Shown here: one piece after another, positions 1 through 8,624 of the stretch
How the letters are laid out: each line of letters starts with the position of its first letter
Numbering within the stretch: position 1 is the first letter of the stretch
Assembly: GCF_900176335.1 (NCBI RefSeq)
Contig: NZ_FWXW01000001.1
Coordinates: 310,001-374,000 of the forward strand
DNA length: 64,000 nt
Reading direction: 5' to 3'
Source: Papillibacter cinnamivorans DSM 12816
GTDB taxonomy: Bacteria > Bacillota > Clostridia > Oscillospirales > Oscillospiraceae
The notes under the pieces: model-generated
The model's database searches: none
What the model was told of the DNA's origin: nothing
The model's input: the letters and a program-made list of their open reading frames with translations, nothing else
Made by a program: the position numbers and the translations under genes

Positions 1-126
1 TTCCCGCTTCATTCCCCGATCATCGAGAAAATCGAGACGGTCCGCTCCGGTAAGGCCAGACGGGCAAAGCTCTACTACCTGAGAGAGCGCGTCGGCAAGC
101 AGGCAAAAGTCAAGGAACTGGTTTAA
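1..126 (+). CDS. rplS: 50S ribosomal protein L19 (3' end only)
   Basis: Only the last 41 codons and the TAA stop lie in the window; the gene begins upstream. The visible residues end in the basic tail typical of L19: a SPxIEKIE segment, then [15 protein letters not shown] and an R-rich end. L19 sits at the 30S-50S interface of the ribosome. It is followed at once by a strong terminator, so it is the last gene of its operon. The usual clostridial neighbour lepB comes next but is transcribed separately. Recognition is from the conserved tail only. Confidence 0.93.
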   Translation, partial: FPLHSPIIEKIETVRSGKARRAKLYYLRERVGKQAKVKELV

Positions 127-132
127 GAGCCC

Positions 133-165
133 AAAAGAAGGGGGGAACACCCCCCTTCTTTTATT
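133..165 (+). terminator. Rho-independent terminator after rplS
   Basis: An AAGAAGGGGGG arm pairs with CCCCCCTTCTT across a 4-nt AACA loop and runs into a T-rich tail. It starts seven bases after the rplS stop codon. Confidence 0.9.
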
Positions 166-333
166 TTAGCCGGATATTTCCTGTTTTGTCTGCCGGTGGC
201 GAAAGGCTTCTGCGTTTTGTCGCCGGCTCCGTCCGGACCGGCATGGAATAAAGCCTCCGGCGTTTGCGCTTCTGCGTTTAAAACGCAGTCTTTTCTAGGT
301 TTCTGTCGAAAAACGGCGCTATTCGCCGGGCCG

Positions 334-361
334 AAAAAAAGGGAGATACCCCCTTTTTTTA
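334..361 (+). terminator. Terminator-like A/T hairpin upstream of lepB
   Basis: AAAAAAAGGG pairs with CCCTTTTTTT across AGATACC and continues into a T run. The symmetric A and T tracts mean it could act in either direction. No gene ends just before it on the plus strand, so it may end read-through from rplS or a short leader transcript. Confidence 0.55.
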
Positions 362-375
362 TTTCCCGTTTTGTG

Positions 376-381
376 TATAAT
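376..381 (+). promoter_or_regulatory. Consensus -10 box for the lepB operon
   Basis: A perfect TATAAT lies 70 bases before the lepB start. The -35 position falls in the T-rich arm of the preceding hairpin and has no good TTGACA match, so this is a partial promoter call. Confidence 0.4.
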
Positions 382-451
382 AGGGTATAACCGCCGGACG
401 GGCGGAACGGAAACGGACAAATCGGGCGATACCCGGCTGGGAGACTGTTGG

Positions 452-1033
452 ATGGATAATGACGACATGCACGGCATAGATCCGGCGGAAGACGGCGTAA
501 AGCCTTCGGAGCTGGAGTGCGAACTTTACGAGTGGCTGCAGGCGCTGGTGACTGCCATCGTCTGCATTGTGCTTATATTCACATTTTTATTCCGTATTAT
601 CAGCGTGGACGGGTTTTCCATGCTGCCCACCCTTCACGACAAGGACAAGATCCTGGTGCTCTCCAGCCTGATTTACACGCCGCGGGACGGGGACATCATC
701 GTGCTGCGCAAGGAATCCTTTATCGAGCAGCCCATCGTCAAGCGGGTGATCGCCACGGAAAACCAGACGGTGGACATCAACTTCATAACCGGTGAAGTCT
801 CGGTGGACGGCGTGGTGCTGGATGAGCCCTATATCGCCGAGCGCACCTATACCATGTACGACGTTTCCTTTCCCGTCACCGTGCCCAAGGGCTGCGTCTT
901 CGTCATGGGGGACAACCGCAACGAGAGCTCGGACAGCCGCGTGGCCGCCGTCGGCATGGTGGATACCCGGTACATCCTCGGCCATGTGGTGTTTACCCTC
1001 TTTCCCCTGAACCGGATCGGAGTCGAAAAATGA
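452..1033 (+). CDS. lepB: Signal peptidase I
   Basis: Type I signal peptidase, which removes signal peptides from exported preproteins at the outer face of the cytoplasmic membrane. The 193-residue protein has one N-terminal membrane segment at about residues 30-50. The catalytic serine is S56 in GFSMLPT, the catalytic lysine is K97 in IVKRVIA, and the SPase box GDNR is at 153-156. The ATG at 452 was chosen over an upstream TTG because GGGAG precedes it at a suitable distance. The stop overlaps the rbgA start by 4 bases (ATGA). The size matches Gram-positive SipS-type enzymes. Confidence 0.93.
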   Translation: MDNDDMHGIDPAEDGVKPSELECELYEWLQALVTAIVCIVLIFTFLFRIISVDGFSMLPTLHDKDKILVLSSLIYTPRDGDIIVLRKESFIEQPIVKRVIATENQTVDINFITGEVSVDGVVLDEPYIAERTYTMYDVSFPVTVPKGCVFVMGDNRNESSDSRVAAVGMVDTRYILGHVVFTLFPLNRIGVEK

Positions 1034-1932
1034 ACATTCAATGGTATCCCGGCCACATGACCGCCGCCCGGCGGATGCTTCAGGAAACCCTTCCCCAGGT
1101 GGACGCCGTCTGTGAAATTCTGGATGCGCGCATCCCGTATGCAAGCGGCAACCCGGATATCCGCTCCCTCACGGAAAACAAGCCCCGGCTCGTGGTTTTA
1201 AACCGGGCGGACCTGGCGGATCCCGCCGTTACCGCTCTTTGGGCCGCGTGGTTCAAAAAAAACGGCCATCCCGTCCTGGAGACCGACAGCAAGAGCGGCG
1301 CGGGGGTAAACCGCTTCGCTCCCGCCGTGCGGGATCTTCTCCGGGACAAGCTCCGGCGGTATGAGCAGCGCGGCCAGGCGGGCCGGCCCCTCCGGATCAT
1401 GGTGGCCGGTATCCCCAACGTCGGAAAGTCCTCCTTCATCAACCGCATCTCCGGCCGGAAACCGGCAAAGGCGGAGGACCGCCCAGGAGTCACCCGGGGC
1501 AGGCAGTGGGTCGTGGTGGCCAGCGGCCTGGAGCTGCTGGACACGCCCGGCATCCTGTGGCCCCGGCTGGACAGCGAGGCGGTAGGGCTGAATCTGGCCT
1601 TCACCGGCGCGGTGAAAGACGAGATCCTGGACCTGGAAACGCTGGCCTTCCGCCTGATGGAACGGCTGGATACCCTTTATCCGCGGCTTCTTGCCGCCCG
1701 ATACGGAGAGGGTCTTGTTCCCGGCAGCCCCGGTCATCTTCTGTTGGATCAAGCCGCCCGCCGGAGAGGATTTCTGGTCTCCGGCGGAGAGCCGGATCTG
1801 GAGCGGATGGCCAAGGTCCTCCTGGACGAGTTCCGGGGCGGGGTGCTGGGTCGGATTTCTCTGGAGCGGCCCCCAGAAAACGGAAAGGAAGTGGCCATGG
1901 ATGGCGGAGGGGAACCTTCTTTGGACGATTGA
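1030..1932 (+). CDS. rbgA: Ribosome biogenesis GTPase RbgA (YlqF)
   Basis: Circularly permuted GTPase needed for late 50S subunit assembly. The motif order is G4 first (NRAD at 58-61, a variant of NKxD), then the P-loop GIPNVGKSS at 127-135, then DTPG at 171-174. This order is diagnostic of the YlqF/YawG family. The N-terminal MNIQWYPGHM is the classic family start. It overlaps lepB by 4 bases and rnhB by 32 bases, so translation is probably coupled. The length of 300 residues is normal. Confidence 0.94.
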   Translation: MNIQWYPGHMTAARRMLQETLPQVDAVCEILDARIPYASGNPDIRSLTENKPRLVVLNRADLADPAVTALWAAWFKKNGHPVLETDSKSGAGVNRFAPAVRDLLRDKLRRYEQRGQAGRPLRIMVAGIPNVGKSSFINRISGRKPAKAEDRPGVTRGRQWVVVASGLELLDTPGILWPRLDSEAVGLNLAFTGAVKDEILDLETLAFRLMERLDTLYPRLLAARYGEGLVPGSPGHLLLDQAARRRGFLVSGGEPDLERMAKVLLDEFRGGVLGRISLERPPENGKEVAMDGGGEPSLDD

Positions 1933-2521
1933 AAGCGAATACAGCGCCCAGGGCTACCGCAGCATCTGCGGAGTGGACGAGGCGGGCGCCGGGCCTTTGG
2001 CCGGCCCGGTCTTCGCGGCGGCCGTGATTCTGCCCTTCGGGCTTACCATACCGGGACTGAACGATTCCAAAAAGCTTACTGCGAAACATCGGGAAGCCCT
2101 GTTTCACATGATAAAGGAAAAAGCCCTCGCCTGGGGCGTCGCCACCGCCGGAGAGGCGGAGATCGACCGGTACAATATACTAAACGCCCGCATGCTGGCC
2201 ATGGACCGGGCCATCCGCGCTCTTTCCCCCTCGGCCGACCTGGCCCTGGTGGACGGAAACCGGACCCAGGGGATCGGGGCTTCCCCCGCCGTCTGCGTCG
2301 TGGGAGGGGACGGGAAGAGCCCTCAAATTGCCGCGGCTTCCATTCTGGCCAAGGTGAGCCGGGACCTGTACATGGTGGAGCTGGCCGCCGTCTATCCGGA
2401 ATACCGCTTCGACAAGCACAAGGGTTATCCAACCAAGCTGCACTACGAGCTTTTGCGGAAATACGGCCCCTGCCCGGCCCACCGGAAAACCTTTCTCCAC
2501 GATACATACCCAAATGAATAA
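1901..2521 (+). CDS. rnhB: Ribonuclease HII
   Basis: Endonuclease that cuts the RNA strand of RNA-DNA hybrids and removes single ribonucleotides misinserted in DNA. The acidic active site is visible: D26-E27 in GVDEAG, D118 in ALVDGN and D155 in VSRD. The start ATG at 1901 has GGAAAGGAAG upstream; frame extension further upstream runs inside rbgA. The residue after DEAG is unusual. Most family members have the sequence GRG, which reads the RNA-DNA junction, whereas this protein has GAG (residues 29-31). The 206-residue length is normal and the gene overlaps yraN by 8 bases. Confidence 0.92.
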   Translation: MAEGNLLWTIESEYSAQGYRSICGVDEAGAGPLAGPVFAAAVILPFGLTIPGLNDSKKLTAKHREALFHMIKEKALAWGVATAGEAEIDRYNILNARMLAMDRAIRALSPSADLALVDGNRTQGIGASPAVCVVGGDGKSPQIAAASILAKVSRDLYMVELAAVYPEYRFDKHKGYPTKLHYELLRKYGPCPAHRKTFLHDTYPNE

Positions 2522-2867
2522 GAAGCTTGCCGGACGATGGGGAGAGGCCCAGACGGCCGCCTGGCTCCGGGATCGGGGCTGGGAGATCCTCGGCGCCAAT
2601 TACCGCACCCGGTTCGGGGAGGTCGATCTCATCGCGTCCGACGGTAAATTCATCGCCTTTGTGGAGGTCAAGCTCCGGAAAAGCGCCGCTTTCGCCTCCG
2701 CCGCCGAGGCGGTGGACCGCAGAAAACAGGCGAGGATCCGCACCTGCGCCGAGCTTTATCTCAGTGTAAACGACTGCTCCCTACAGCCGCGCTTCGACGT
2801 GGCGGAGCTTTACGGGGAAGGTCCCGGAACTCCCTGCACCATAAGGTATATTGAAGACGCCTTTTGA
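2514..2867 (+). CDS. UPF0102 family protein YraN
   Basis: Small predicted nuclease-fold protein of 117 residues. It has the family motif FGEVDLIA (E36, D38) followed by FVEVKLRK (E51, K53), the E-D-ExK layout of Holliday-junction-resolvase-like nucleases. Its physiological role is not established. It follows rnhB with an 8-base overlap, a very common clostridial arrangement, which fits a role near nucleic-acid repair. Confidence 0.88.
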   Translation: MNKKLAGRWGEAQTAAWLRDRGWEILGANYRTRFGEVDLIASDGKFIAFVEVKLRKSAAFASAAEAVDRRKQARIRTCAELYLSVNDCSLQPRFDVAELYGEGPGTPCTIRYIEDAF

Positions 2868-2902
2868 TTCTCGGGCAAAAGGTCAAAGGGGGTATCCGCG
2901 TT

Positions 2903-3847
2903 TTGAAACCGATTCCGCTGTTTGACGCTCACTGCGACACCATACACGGCTGCGTTGAGGAAGGGGAGGACCTCCTTCGAAACACCGGTCACGTGGACCT
3001 GATCCGGGGCGGCGCCTTTTCCCCCTGGGCTCAGTTCTTCGCCTTCTGGATTCTCCGGGAGAGCGTTCCTCCCGGCGGGCTGTATCAGGAATTTCTCCGG
3101 GAATACGAATGGTTCCGGACGGAGCTTGAGAAAAACTCCCGCTGCTTGGTCCTGTGCCGTTCGGCGGGGGAAATCGGAAAGGCCGCCGCAGAAGGCAGAG
3201 CCGCCGCTCTCCTGTCGGTGGAGGGCGCGGAAATTCTGGACTGTGATATTGAAAAGCTGAAAGATGCGTATCATAAGGGCGTCCGGGCCGTGAACCTCAC
3301 CTGGAATCACTGCAATCTCCTCTCCGGCTCCATCGCCGAGGAGGACACCCGGGGGCTCGGCCCCGAAGGCCGAACTTTTGTGCAAACCATGGAAGATCTG
3401 GGGATGATCGTGGACGTGTCCCATCTGTCCGAACCCGGCTTCTGGGACGTGGCCGCCATGGCGAAACGCCCTTTCATGGCCAGCCATTCCAACGCGCGGC
3501 CCCTGGCCCCCCATCCGCGCAATCTCACCAACGCGCAGTTCCGCGCGATCGTAAACGCCGGGGGAGTGGCCGGCATCAATCTCTACGCAGGCTTTCTGGG
3601 CCCCCGTCCCACCGTGGACGACGCGGTTTCCCACATCGAGCATTTTCTTTCTCAGGGCGGGGAGAAAAACGTCGCCCTGGGCTGCGACCTGGACGGCTGC
3701 GAGGAGCTGCCCGCCGGGATGCGCGGCATCCAGGATCTGAATCTTCTCTACGAAGCCCTTCTTCGAAGAAATTACAGCCAGTCTTTGGTGAATGATATCT
3801 TTTTCAATAATCTCATGAGGATAGTGGAGGAAGTATGCGGTATATAA
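2903..3847 (+). CDS. Membrane dipeptidase (peptidase M19)
   Basis: Zinc dipeptidase of the renal dipeptidase family, hydrolysing dipeptides and often D-amino-acid-containing ones. The first metal-binding motif HxD is in FDAHCDT near the N-terminus. A central SVEGAEIL supplies the bridging glutamate, and DVSHLSE plus SHSNARPL supply the histidines and the typical family signature. The TTG at 2903 is preferred because AAAGGGGG lies ten bases before it; an earlier TTG at 2864 overlaps yraN without a good ribosome binding site. It overlaps thrC by 13 bases. About 314 residues, normal for bacterial members. Confidence 0.88.
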   Translation: MKPIPLFDAHCDTIHGCVEEGEDLLRNTGHVDLIRGGAFSPWAQFFAFWILRESVPPGGLYQEFLREYEWFRTELEKNSRCLVLCRSAGEIGKAAAEGRAAALLSVEGAEILDCDIEKLKDAYHKGVRAVNLTWNHCNLLSGSIAEEDTRGLGPEGRTFVQTMEDLGMIVDVSHLSEPGFWDVAAMAKRPFMASHSNARPLAPHPRNLTNAQFRAIVNAGGVAGINLYAGFLGPRPTVDDAVSHIEHFLSQGGEKNVALGCDLDGCEELPAGMRGIQDLNLLYEALLRRNYSQSLVNDIFFNNLMRIVEEVCGI

Positions 3848-5325
3848 GTACGAGAGACGGCGTTCTGCGCGTTTCTGCCCAGGACGCCATTGTCAGGGGC
3901 CTGGCGGAAGACGGAGGGCTTTACACCCCCGAGGTGCTGCCCAATTTTACGGCCCATGCCTTTGAATCCATGCGGGACATGGCCTATCAGCAGCGCGCGG
4001 TTTTCGTAATGAACGCCTTTCTGGACGACTTTGCCGCGGGCGAGCTCAGCTCCTTCGCGGAAAAGGCTTACGGAACCGATAAATTCGATTCTCCCGCCAT
4101 AGCTCCCCTGCGCCGGGTGACCGACGGGGTCTCCTGCCTGGAACTCTGGCACGGGCCTACCAGCGCCTTCAAGGACATGGCCCTGCAGATGCTGCCCCAT
4201 CTTCTCAGCGCCTCTCTGGTAAAGACCGGGGAGGAGCGCTCGGTCCTCATTCTGGTGGCCACCTCCGGAGACACGGGCAAGGCCGCCCTGGAGGGCTTCC
4301 GGGATGTGGACGGCACCGCCATTCTGGTCTTTTATCCCAAGGACGGCGTCTCCCGGGTCCAGGAACTGCAGATGGTGACTCAGGAAGGGAAAAACGTGGG
4401 GGTCTGCTCCGTCCGGGGCAATTTTGACGACGCCCAGACCGGCGTTAAAGCAATTTTTTCCGACGTTTCCCTCCGCAAAACCCTTTCCAAGCGGGGCTGG
4501 TTTCTCTCCTCCGCCAACTCCATCAACTGGGGCCGGGTGCTTCCCCAGATCGTATACTACGTCTCGGCTTACTGCGATCTGCTCAATCAGGGAACCCTTG
4601 TTCCCGGGGAAAAATTCAACGTCTGCGTGCCCACGGGCAATTTCGGGAACATTCTCTCGGCCTATTACGCGAAATCCATGGGAGTCCCCATCGGCAGGCT
4701 CGTCTGCGCCTCCAACCGGAACGACGTGCTCACCGATTTCATCAATACGGGAGTGTACGACAGGAACCGTCCGTTTTACAACACTCTGTCCCCCTCCATG
4801 GACATCCTGGTGTCCAGCAACCTGGAGAGGCTTCTCTACGGCCTTTCCGAGGGAGGCGCGGAGGAGGTCCGGGAGTACATGTCCTCTCTGGCCGAAACCG
4901 GGCGGTATGAGGTCGACGAAACGGTGAAAAAGAAAATCTCCCGTCTGTTCTGGGCCGGCTCCTGCGACGACGCGTTGACCCGGGAAACCATCGCCGCGGT
5001 CTGGAAGGAGCACGGCTATCTCATCGATCCCCATACGGCGGTAGCCTTCCATGTTTTTAAACAGTACAGGAAAGAAACGGGGGATACCGCTCCCGGCCTC
5101 GTGGTTTCCACCGCCAGCCCCTTTAAATTCTGCGACAGCGTGCTTCCCGCCATCGGGGTCTCCCCGGTTTCCTCCGGAACGGACCTCATCGGAGAACTCT
5201 CCGCCGCCGCCGGGATCGCCCCTCCGAAAAACCTTGCGGCTCTGGGCTCCAAGCCCGTCCGTTTCACCGGCGTGACTGAAAAAGACGGCATGACCCGGGA
5301 AGTGCTGAAAATGCTCGAGAGATAA
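3835..5325 (+). CDS. thrC: Threonine synthase
   Basis: PLP-dependent lyase converting O-phosphohomoserine to threonine. The cofactor lysine is K113 in TSAFKDMALQ, and LVATSGDTGKAALEG is the phosphate-binding signature. The N-terminus MRYISTRDG and the internal GNFGNILSAYYAK are typical of the long (about 496 residue) class of threonine synthases. GGAGGAAG lies just before the ATG at 3835. Two hairpins follow the stop codon. Confidence 0.95.
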   Translation: MRYISTRDGVLRVSAQDAIVRGLAEDGGLYTPEVLPNFTAHAFESMRDMAYQQRAVFVMNAFLDDFAAGELSSFAEKAYGTDKFDSPAIAPLRRVTDGVSCLELWHGPTSAFKDMALQMLPHLLSASLVKTGEERSVLILVATSGDTGKAALEGFRDVDGTAILVFYPKDGVSRVQELQMVTQEGKNVGVCSVRGNFDDAQTGVKAIFSDVSLRKTLSKRGWFLSSANSINWGRVLPQIVYYVSAYCDLLNQGTLVPGEKFNVCVPTGNFGNILSAYYAKSMGVPIGRLVCASNRNDVLTDFINTGVYDRNRPFYNTLSPSMDILVSSNLERLLYGLSEGGAEEVREYMSSLAETGRYEVDETVKKKISRLFWAGSCDDALTRETIAAVWKEHGYLIDPHTAVAFHVFKQYRKETGDTAPGLVVSTASPFKFCDSVLPAIGVSPVSSGTDLIGELSAAAGIAPPKNLAALGSKPVRFTGVTEKDGMTREVLKMLER

Positions 5326-5369
5326 AAACGGTTCCGCCCCCGCCCTCTCTTCCTGAAGGGCGGGGGCGG
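5324..5369 (-). terminator. Terminator for the minus-strand DUF1540 pair
   Basis: A 13-bp perfect stem, CCGCCCCCGCCCT with AGGGCGGGGGCGG (5334-5346 and 5357-5369). Read on the minus strand it is followed after about five bases by TTTTT. It may also block plus-strand read-through from thrC. Confidence 0.5.
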
Positions 5370-5401
5370 AGACCGGTGTCGGATCGGTCCCGGTTTCCGG
5401 T

Positions 5402-5430
5402 GGGCCGGATGACGTTCCGGCCCGTTTTTT
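5402..5430 (+). terminator. Rho-independent terminator after thrC
   Basis: GGGCCGG pairs with CCGGCCC across an 8-nt loop and is followed by GTTTTTT. It lies 77 bases after the thrC stop, immediately before the end of the convergent DUF1540 gene. Confidence 0.8.
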
Positions 5431-5435
5431 CCGTG

Positions 5436-5708
5436 TTATTTGTGGCGGTAGGTTGCACAGAGGGTTTCTCCCTCTGTTCTTGCGTTTTCCGGCCCCACGG
5501 TGATCCCGTGGGCCATGCACAGATCGTCCTCCGAGTGATACATGCAGCTTTCCACATTGCAGGATACCTGATCGATCCGGCTGCGTGCGGAGGTGTACTG
5601 CTCATAGGGATTCGCTCCCGCGTTCATGGCCGCGATGGTGTCCACGGGGAAATAGTACGAATTCATGTCGCCGTTCCACAGGCGGTCTTTGGGGAATCTT
5701 TCTTCCAT
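5436..5708 (-). CDS. DUF1540 domain protein, copy 1
   Basis: A 90-residue protein with a C-terminal DUF1540 domain: CNVESCMYHSEDDLC followed by a terminal TLCATYRHK, four cysteines spaced as in this family. The family is common in spore-forming Firmicutes and is presumed to bind a metal through the cysteines, but no function is established. The N-terminal half is rich in Tyr, Asn and Ala and is not recognisable. AGGAG stands before the start. It is a tandem paralogue of the next gene upstream, 62 bases away on the same strand. Confidence 0.85.
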   Translation of the reverse strand: MEERFPKDRLWNGDMNSYYFPVDTIAAMNAGANPYEQYTSARSRIDQVSCNVESCMYHSEDDLCMAHGITVGPENARTEGETLCATYRHK

Positions 5709-5770
5709 GTCCGCTCCTTTCCCCGGCGGTACGTCCTCCGTGTCGGCCGTCCCCGCCGGATAAAAATGGT

Positions 5771-6061
5771 TTACTTGTGGCGGTACGTGGCGCAGAGGGT
5801 GGCTTCGTTGTCCACGGCGTTTTCCGGGCCCACTTGGATTTCCGGTGCCGAGCAATGGTCGCCCTCGGCATGGTACACGCAGCTTTCCACATTGCACGCA
5901 ATCCGTCCGGACGGTTCCTGGCGGGACGACTGGTCGGTTCCCGCGTACGGGAAGGCGGCGCCTACTTCCATGCCGATGGCGTTATAGGCCTGCATGGGAT
6001 AGTATGAGGCGCTCGACGACGGGACTTCCCAGAAAGGCCTTTTGGGTCTTAAAACTTCCAT
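5771..6061 (-). CDS. DUF1540 domain protein, copy 2
   Basis: A 96-residue paralogue of the neighbouring gene. The domain core CNVESCVYHAEGDHC and the tail TLCATYRHK are nearly the same as in copy 1, while the N-terminal half shares only a general pattern (short charged start, aromatic YY, MxAxNAxG). AGGAG lies seven bases before the ATG. The ribosome-binding-site region is also similar to that of copy 1 (GAGAAAGGAGCG versus GGAAAGGAGCG). This is consistent with a local tandem duplication. Function unknown. Confidence 0.85.
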   Translation of the reverse strand: MEVLRPKRPFWEVPSSSASYYPMQAYNAIGMEVGAAFPYAGTDQSSRQEPSGRIACNVESCVYHAEGDHCSAPEIQVGPENAVDNEATLCATYRHK

Positions 6062-6252
6062 ATGCGCTCCTTTCTCCGGCGGTGAGGCAGGATTGACAAA
6101 ACCCGCCCCCGCCGGCGCAGACGGGTTTTGCAGACTTCCCGCGGCTTGTGCGGTCTTCTTTTCTTTTTCGCCGCGGGCGGATCGATTCCGCTGTGAATAG
6201 TATGAGCCGAAAAAACCAAAATATTTTACGGAATGCAACGGGAGGACAAGGA

Positions 6253-6945
6253 ATGTCCCTGTACACCATTGGAGATTTGCATCTGGCCATGTCTTCCGAT
6301 AAACCCATGGATGTCTTCGGCGACGCCTGGAAGGAACACGACAAGCGTCTGGCCGCCGGCTTTTCCGCTTTGAAGGAAGATGACGTGACCGTTTTGTGCG
6401 GCGATTTGTCCTGGGCCATGTCGCTGGAGGAGGCCCGGGAGGATTTTTTGTGGATTCACCGGCTTCCCGGCCGGAAAATTCTTCTGAAAGGCAATCACGA
6501 CTACTGGTGGACCACCGCCGCGAAAATGAACCGTTTTTTCCGGGATAACGGCATCGACACCCTGGAGATTCTTCACAACAATTGTTATTTTTACGGGGAC
6601 ACGGCCCTGTGCGGTACCCGGGGCTGGTTTTACGAGGAGGACTCCGGAGACGCTCACGCCAGAAAGGTCTTTCTCCGGGAGCTCATCCGCCTGGAGGCTT
6701 CCCTGAAGGCGGCCGGCGAGCGGGAAATCTTCTGCTTTCTGCACTATCCGCCTCTGGCGGAGCGGTACGAATGCGCCGAAATTCTGGAGCTTCTGCAAAA
6801 ATACCGGGTGAAGCGCTGCTATTACGGCCATCTTCACGGACCCCGCAGTCACCGGTCCGCGGTGGACGGCCTCTACGGCGGAATCGAATTCCATCTGGTA
6901 TCCGCGGATTATCTTGACTTCAGGCCGCTAAAAATATTGGAATGA
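6253..6945 (+). CDS. Calcineurin-like metallophosphoesterase
   Basis: A 230-residue phosphoesterase of the calcineurin superfamily. The metal ligands follow the usual order: GDLH near residue 7, LCGDLSW, LKGNHDYWW, FLHYPP and GHLHG. The substrate cannot be read from the sequence; close relatives are annotated only as metallophosphoesterases. The ATG at 6253 has GGGAGGACAAGG upstream and puts the GDLH motif at the expected distance from the start. The gene is monocistronic by position, between the divergent DUF1540 genes and tig. Confidence 0.87.
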   Translation: MSLYTIGDLHLAMSSDKPMDVFGDAWKEHDKRLAAGFSALKEDDVTVLCGDLSWAMSLEEAREDFLWIHRLPGRKILLKGNHDYWWTTAAKMNRFFRDNGIDTLEILHNNCYFYGDTALCGTRGWFYEEDSGDAHARKVFLRELIRLEASLKAAGEREIFCFLHYPPLAERYECAEILELLQKYRVKRCYYGHLHGPRSHRSAVDGLYGGIEFHLVSADYLDFRPLKILE

Positions 6946-6980
6946 AATTTAAAATACTTATGGTATTTTGGTAATGTTTC

Positions 6981-6989
6981 TGGTAAAAT
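6981..6989 (+). promoter_or_regulatory. Extended -10 promoter element for tig
   Basis: TGGTAAAAT matches an extended -10 (TGn plus TAAAAT). No good -35 is seen, as expected for extended -10 promoters. It lies about 100 bases before the tig start. Confidence 0.45.
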
Positions 6990-7090
6990 GGATAAGCTGT
7001 ACGCGGTTTTATGCCGCCGCGCGGCTGAAAGCGGAATTTTGAGCCGCGGCCTGCGGTATTTGCTCAGCAGTTTTAGGAGGAAGAAGCCCG

Positions 7091-8488
7091 ATGAATTTAA
7101 AAAATGTGGAAAAGAAAGAAAAGAGCATGGTGGAGCTCGTGATCGAAGTCGGCCGGGAAGAACTGGAAAAGGGTCTGGAGCAGTCCTACCGGAAAAACCG
7201 GAATCAGATTTCCGTTCCCGGTTTCCGCAGGGGAAAGGCTCCCCGGAAGATCATTGAGTCCATGTACGGCGAATCCGTGTTTTACGAAGACGCGGTGGGC
7301 TTCGCCTATCCTGAGGCCTATGCCGCCGCCGTGGAGCAGGAAGGCCTGAAAACCGTTTCCTATCCCCAGGTGGAGCTGGTGAATATATCCAAGGACGGCT
7401 TTGAGTTCAAGGCTATGGTGGCGATATATCCCGAGGTTAAGCTGGGCCAGTGGAAGGGTCTTTCCGCCGTGCGTCCGGCCGCCGAGGTGACCGACGCGGA
7501 TGTGGACGCGGAGATCCAGGCCCTGCGCAGCCGGAACTCCCGTCTGGTATCGGTGGACCGTCCCGCCAAGGACGGGGACACCGTGGTCCTGGACTTCGAA
7601 GGCTTTGATAACGGAGTGCCCTTCGAGGGCGGCAAAGCGGAGAAATACAGCCTCACTCTGGGCTCCGGCAGTTTTGTTCCCGGCTTCGAGGAGCAGCTGG
7701 TGGGACTTGCCCCGGGAGCGGAGGCGGATATAAACGTCACCTTCCCCGAGGATTACCACGCCGATCTTGCCGGTAAGCCCGTGGTTTTCAAGGTAAAAAT
7801 TCACGAGGTCAAGGAGACCGAGCTCCCCGCGGCAGACGACGAGTTTGCCAAGGACGTCTCGGAATTTGACACTCTTGACGAACTGAAAAAGAGTATCTAT
7901 GATAGACTTGTGAAGGAAAAGGCGGACCGCTCCGCCCAGGCCTTTGAAAACGCCCTCCTGGATCAGGTGATTGAGGGCATGGAGGCCGAGATTCCCGAAG
8001 CCATGGTGGATTCCCAGGTGGAGAAAATGCTGGAGGACTATGCTCTGCGCATCACCTCCCAGGGCATCCCCTTTGAGGAATACCTCAAGATGACCGGCAC
8101 CACGCCGGATCAGCTGAAAGAGTCCGCCAAGGAGCCCGCCCTTCACCGGGTGAAGCTGGAGCTTGCCCTTGCCGCCGTGGCGGACGGGGAAGGACTGGAG
8201 TTCTCCGACGAGGAGATCGAGACCGAGTACAAGGAGATCGCCGAGCGGTATTCCATGGAGCCGGAAAAGGTCAAAAACGCGGTGGACCGGGAGGAGATCC
8301 TCAAGGAAATGAAGATCACCAAGGCGGCAAAGCTCGTCGTGGACGCGGCAAACGTCCTGGCCGAGCCTGCGGAGCAGCCGGCGGAAAAAGCGGAAGCCTC
8401 CGCAGAGGAGACTTCAGAAGAAGAAAAACCGAAAAAGAAGCGCGCCGTGAAAAAGAAAGCGGCTGATTCCGAGGAAAAAGGGGAATAA
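7091..8488 (+). CDS. tig: Trigger factor (peptidyl-prolyl isomerase, ribosome-bound chaperone)
   Basis: Chaperone that binds the ribosome exit tunnel and folds nascent chains. The N-terminal ribosome-binding signature is [12 protein letters not shown] near residues 43-54, followed by the FKBP-type isomerase domain (about 150-240, with [11 protein letters not shown]) and the helical chaperone arms. The last 45 or so residues form a low-complexity tail of Glu, Ala and Lys ([20 protein letters not shown]), longer than in B. subtilis. TTAGGAGGAAG is a near-perfect ribosome binding site. The order tig-clpP-clpX-lon is a conserved Firmicutes cluster. Confidence 0.95.
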   Translation: MNLKNVEKKEKSMVELVIEVGREELEKGLEQSYRKNRNQISVPGFRRGKAPRKIIESMYGESVFYEDAVGFAYPEAYAAAVEQEGLKTVSYPQVELVNISKDGFEFKAMVAIYPEVKLGQWKGLSAVRPAAEVTDADVDAEIQALRSRNSRLVSVDRPAKDGDTVVLDFEGFDNGVPFEGGKAEKYSLTLGSGSFVPGFEEQLVGLAPGAEADINVTFPEDYHADLAGKPVVFKVKIHEVKETELPAADDEFAKDVSEFDTLDELKKSIYDRLVKEKADRSAQAFENALLDQVIEGMEAEIPEAMVDSQVEKMLEDYALRITSQGIPFEEYLKMTGTTPDQLKESAKEPALHRVKLELALAAVADGEGLEFSDEEIETEYKEIAERYSMEPEKVKNAVDREEILKEMKITKAAKLVVDAANVLAEPAEQPAEKAEASAEETSEEEKPKKKRAVKKKAADSEEKGE

Positions 8489-8544
8489 TCTCTCCTTACA
8501 GGGCAAATTCCGCCCCATTGCGGCGGATAGCGGCGCGCCGGAAC

Positions 8545-8569
8545 CCCGCCTGATCCTTTGCGAGGCGGG
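8545..8569 (+). other. Hairpin in the tig-clpP intergenic region
   Basis: CCCGCCT pairs with AGGCGGG, extended by GGAAC/GTTCC outside with one-base bulges. No T run follows, so it is more likely a leader or RNA-processing structure than a terminator. Confidence 0.4.
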
Positions 8570-8624
8570 CGTTCCCCACATATGTTGCACAGTGCCGGCG
8601 CAAAGCGGCGGAAGGGAGAGTACT

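Larger units (their letters stand above)
127..451. other. Intergenic region rplS-lepB
   Basis: 325 bases without a convincing gene. It holds the rplS terminator, a short palindrome CTGCGTTTAAAACGCAG at 272-288 followed by TCTTTTCT, a second terminator-like hairpin at 334-360, and a TATAAT box at 376-381. A 64-codon open frame at 196-390 has no ribosome binding site and no family resemblance. Confidence 0.6.

Noticed and set aside
196-390. 64-codon frame between rplS and lepB
   Set aside because: No ribosome binding site, crosses a terminator-like hairpin and the -10 box, and shows no protein family features.
3772-5520. Minus-strand open frame of about 580 codons opposite thrC
   Set aside because: Antisense shadow of threonine synthase, which is a typical result of high GC at third codon positions.
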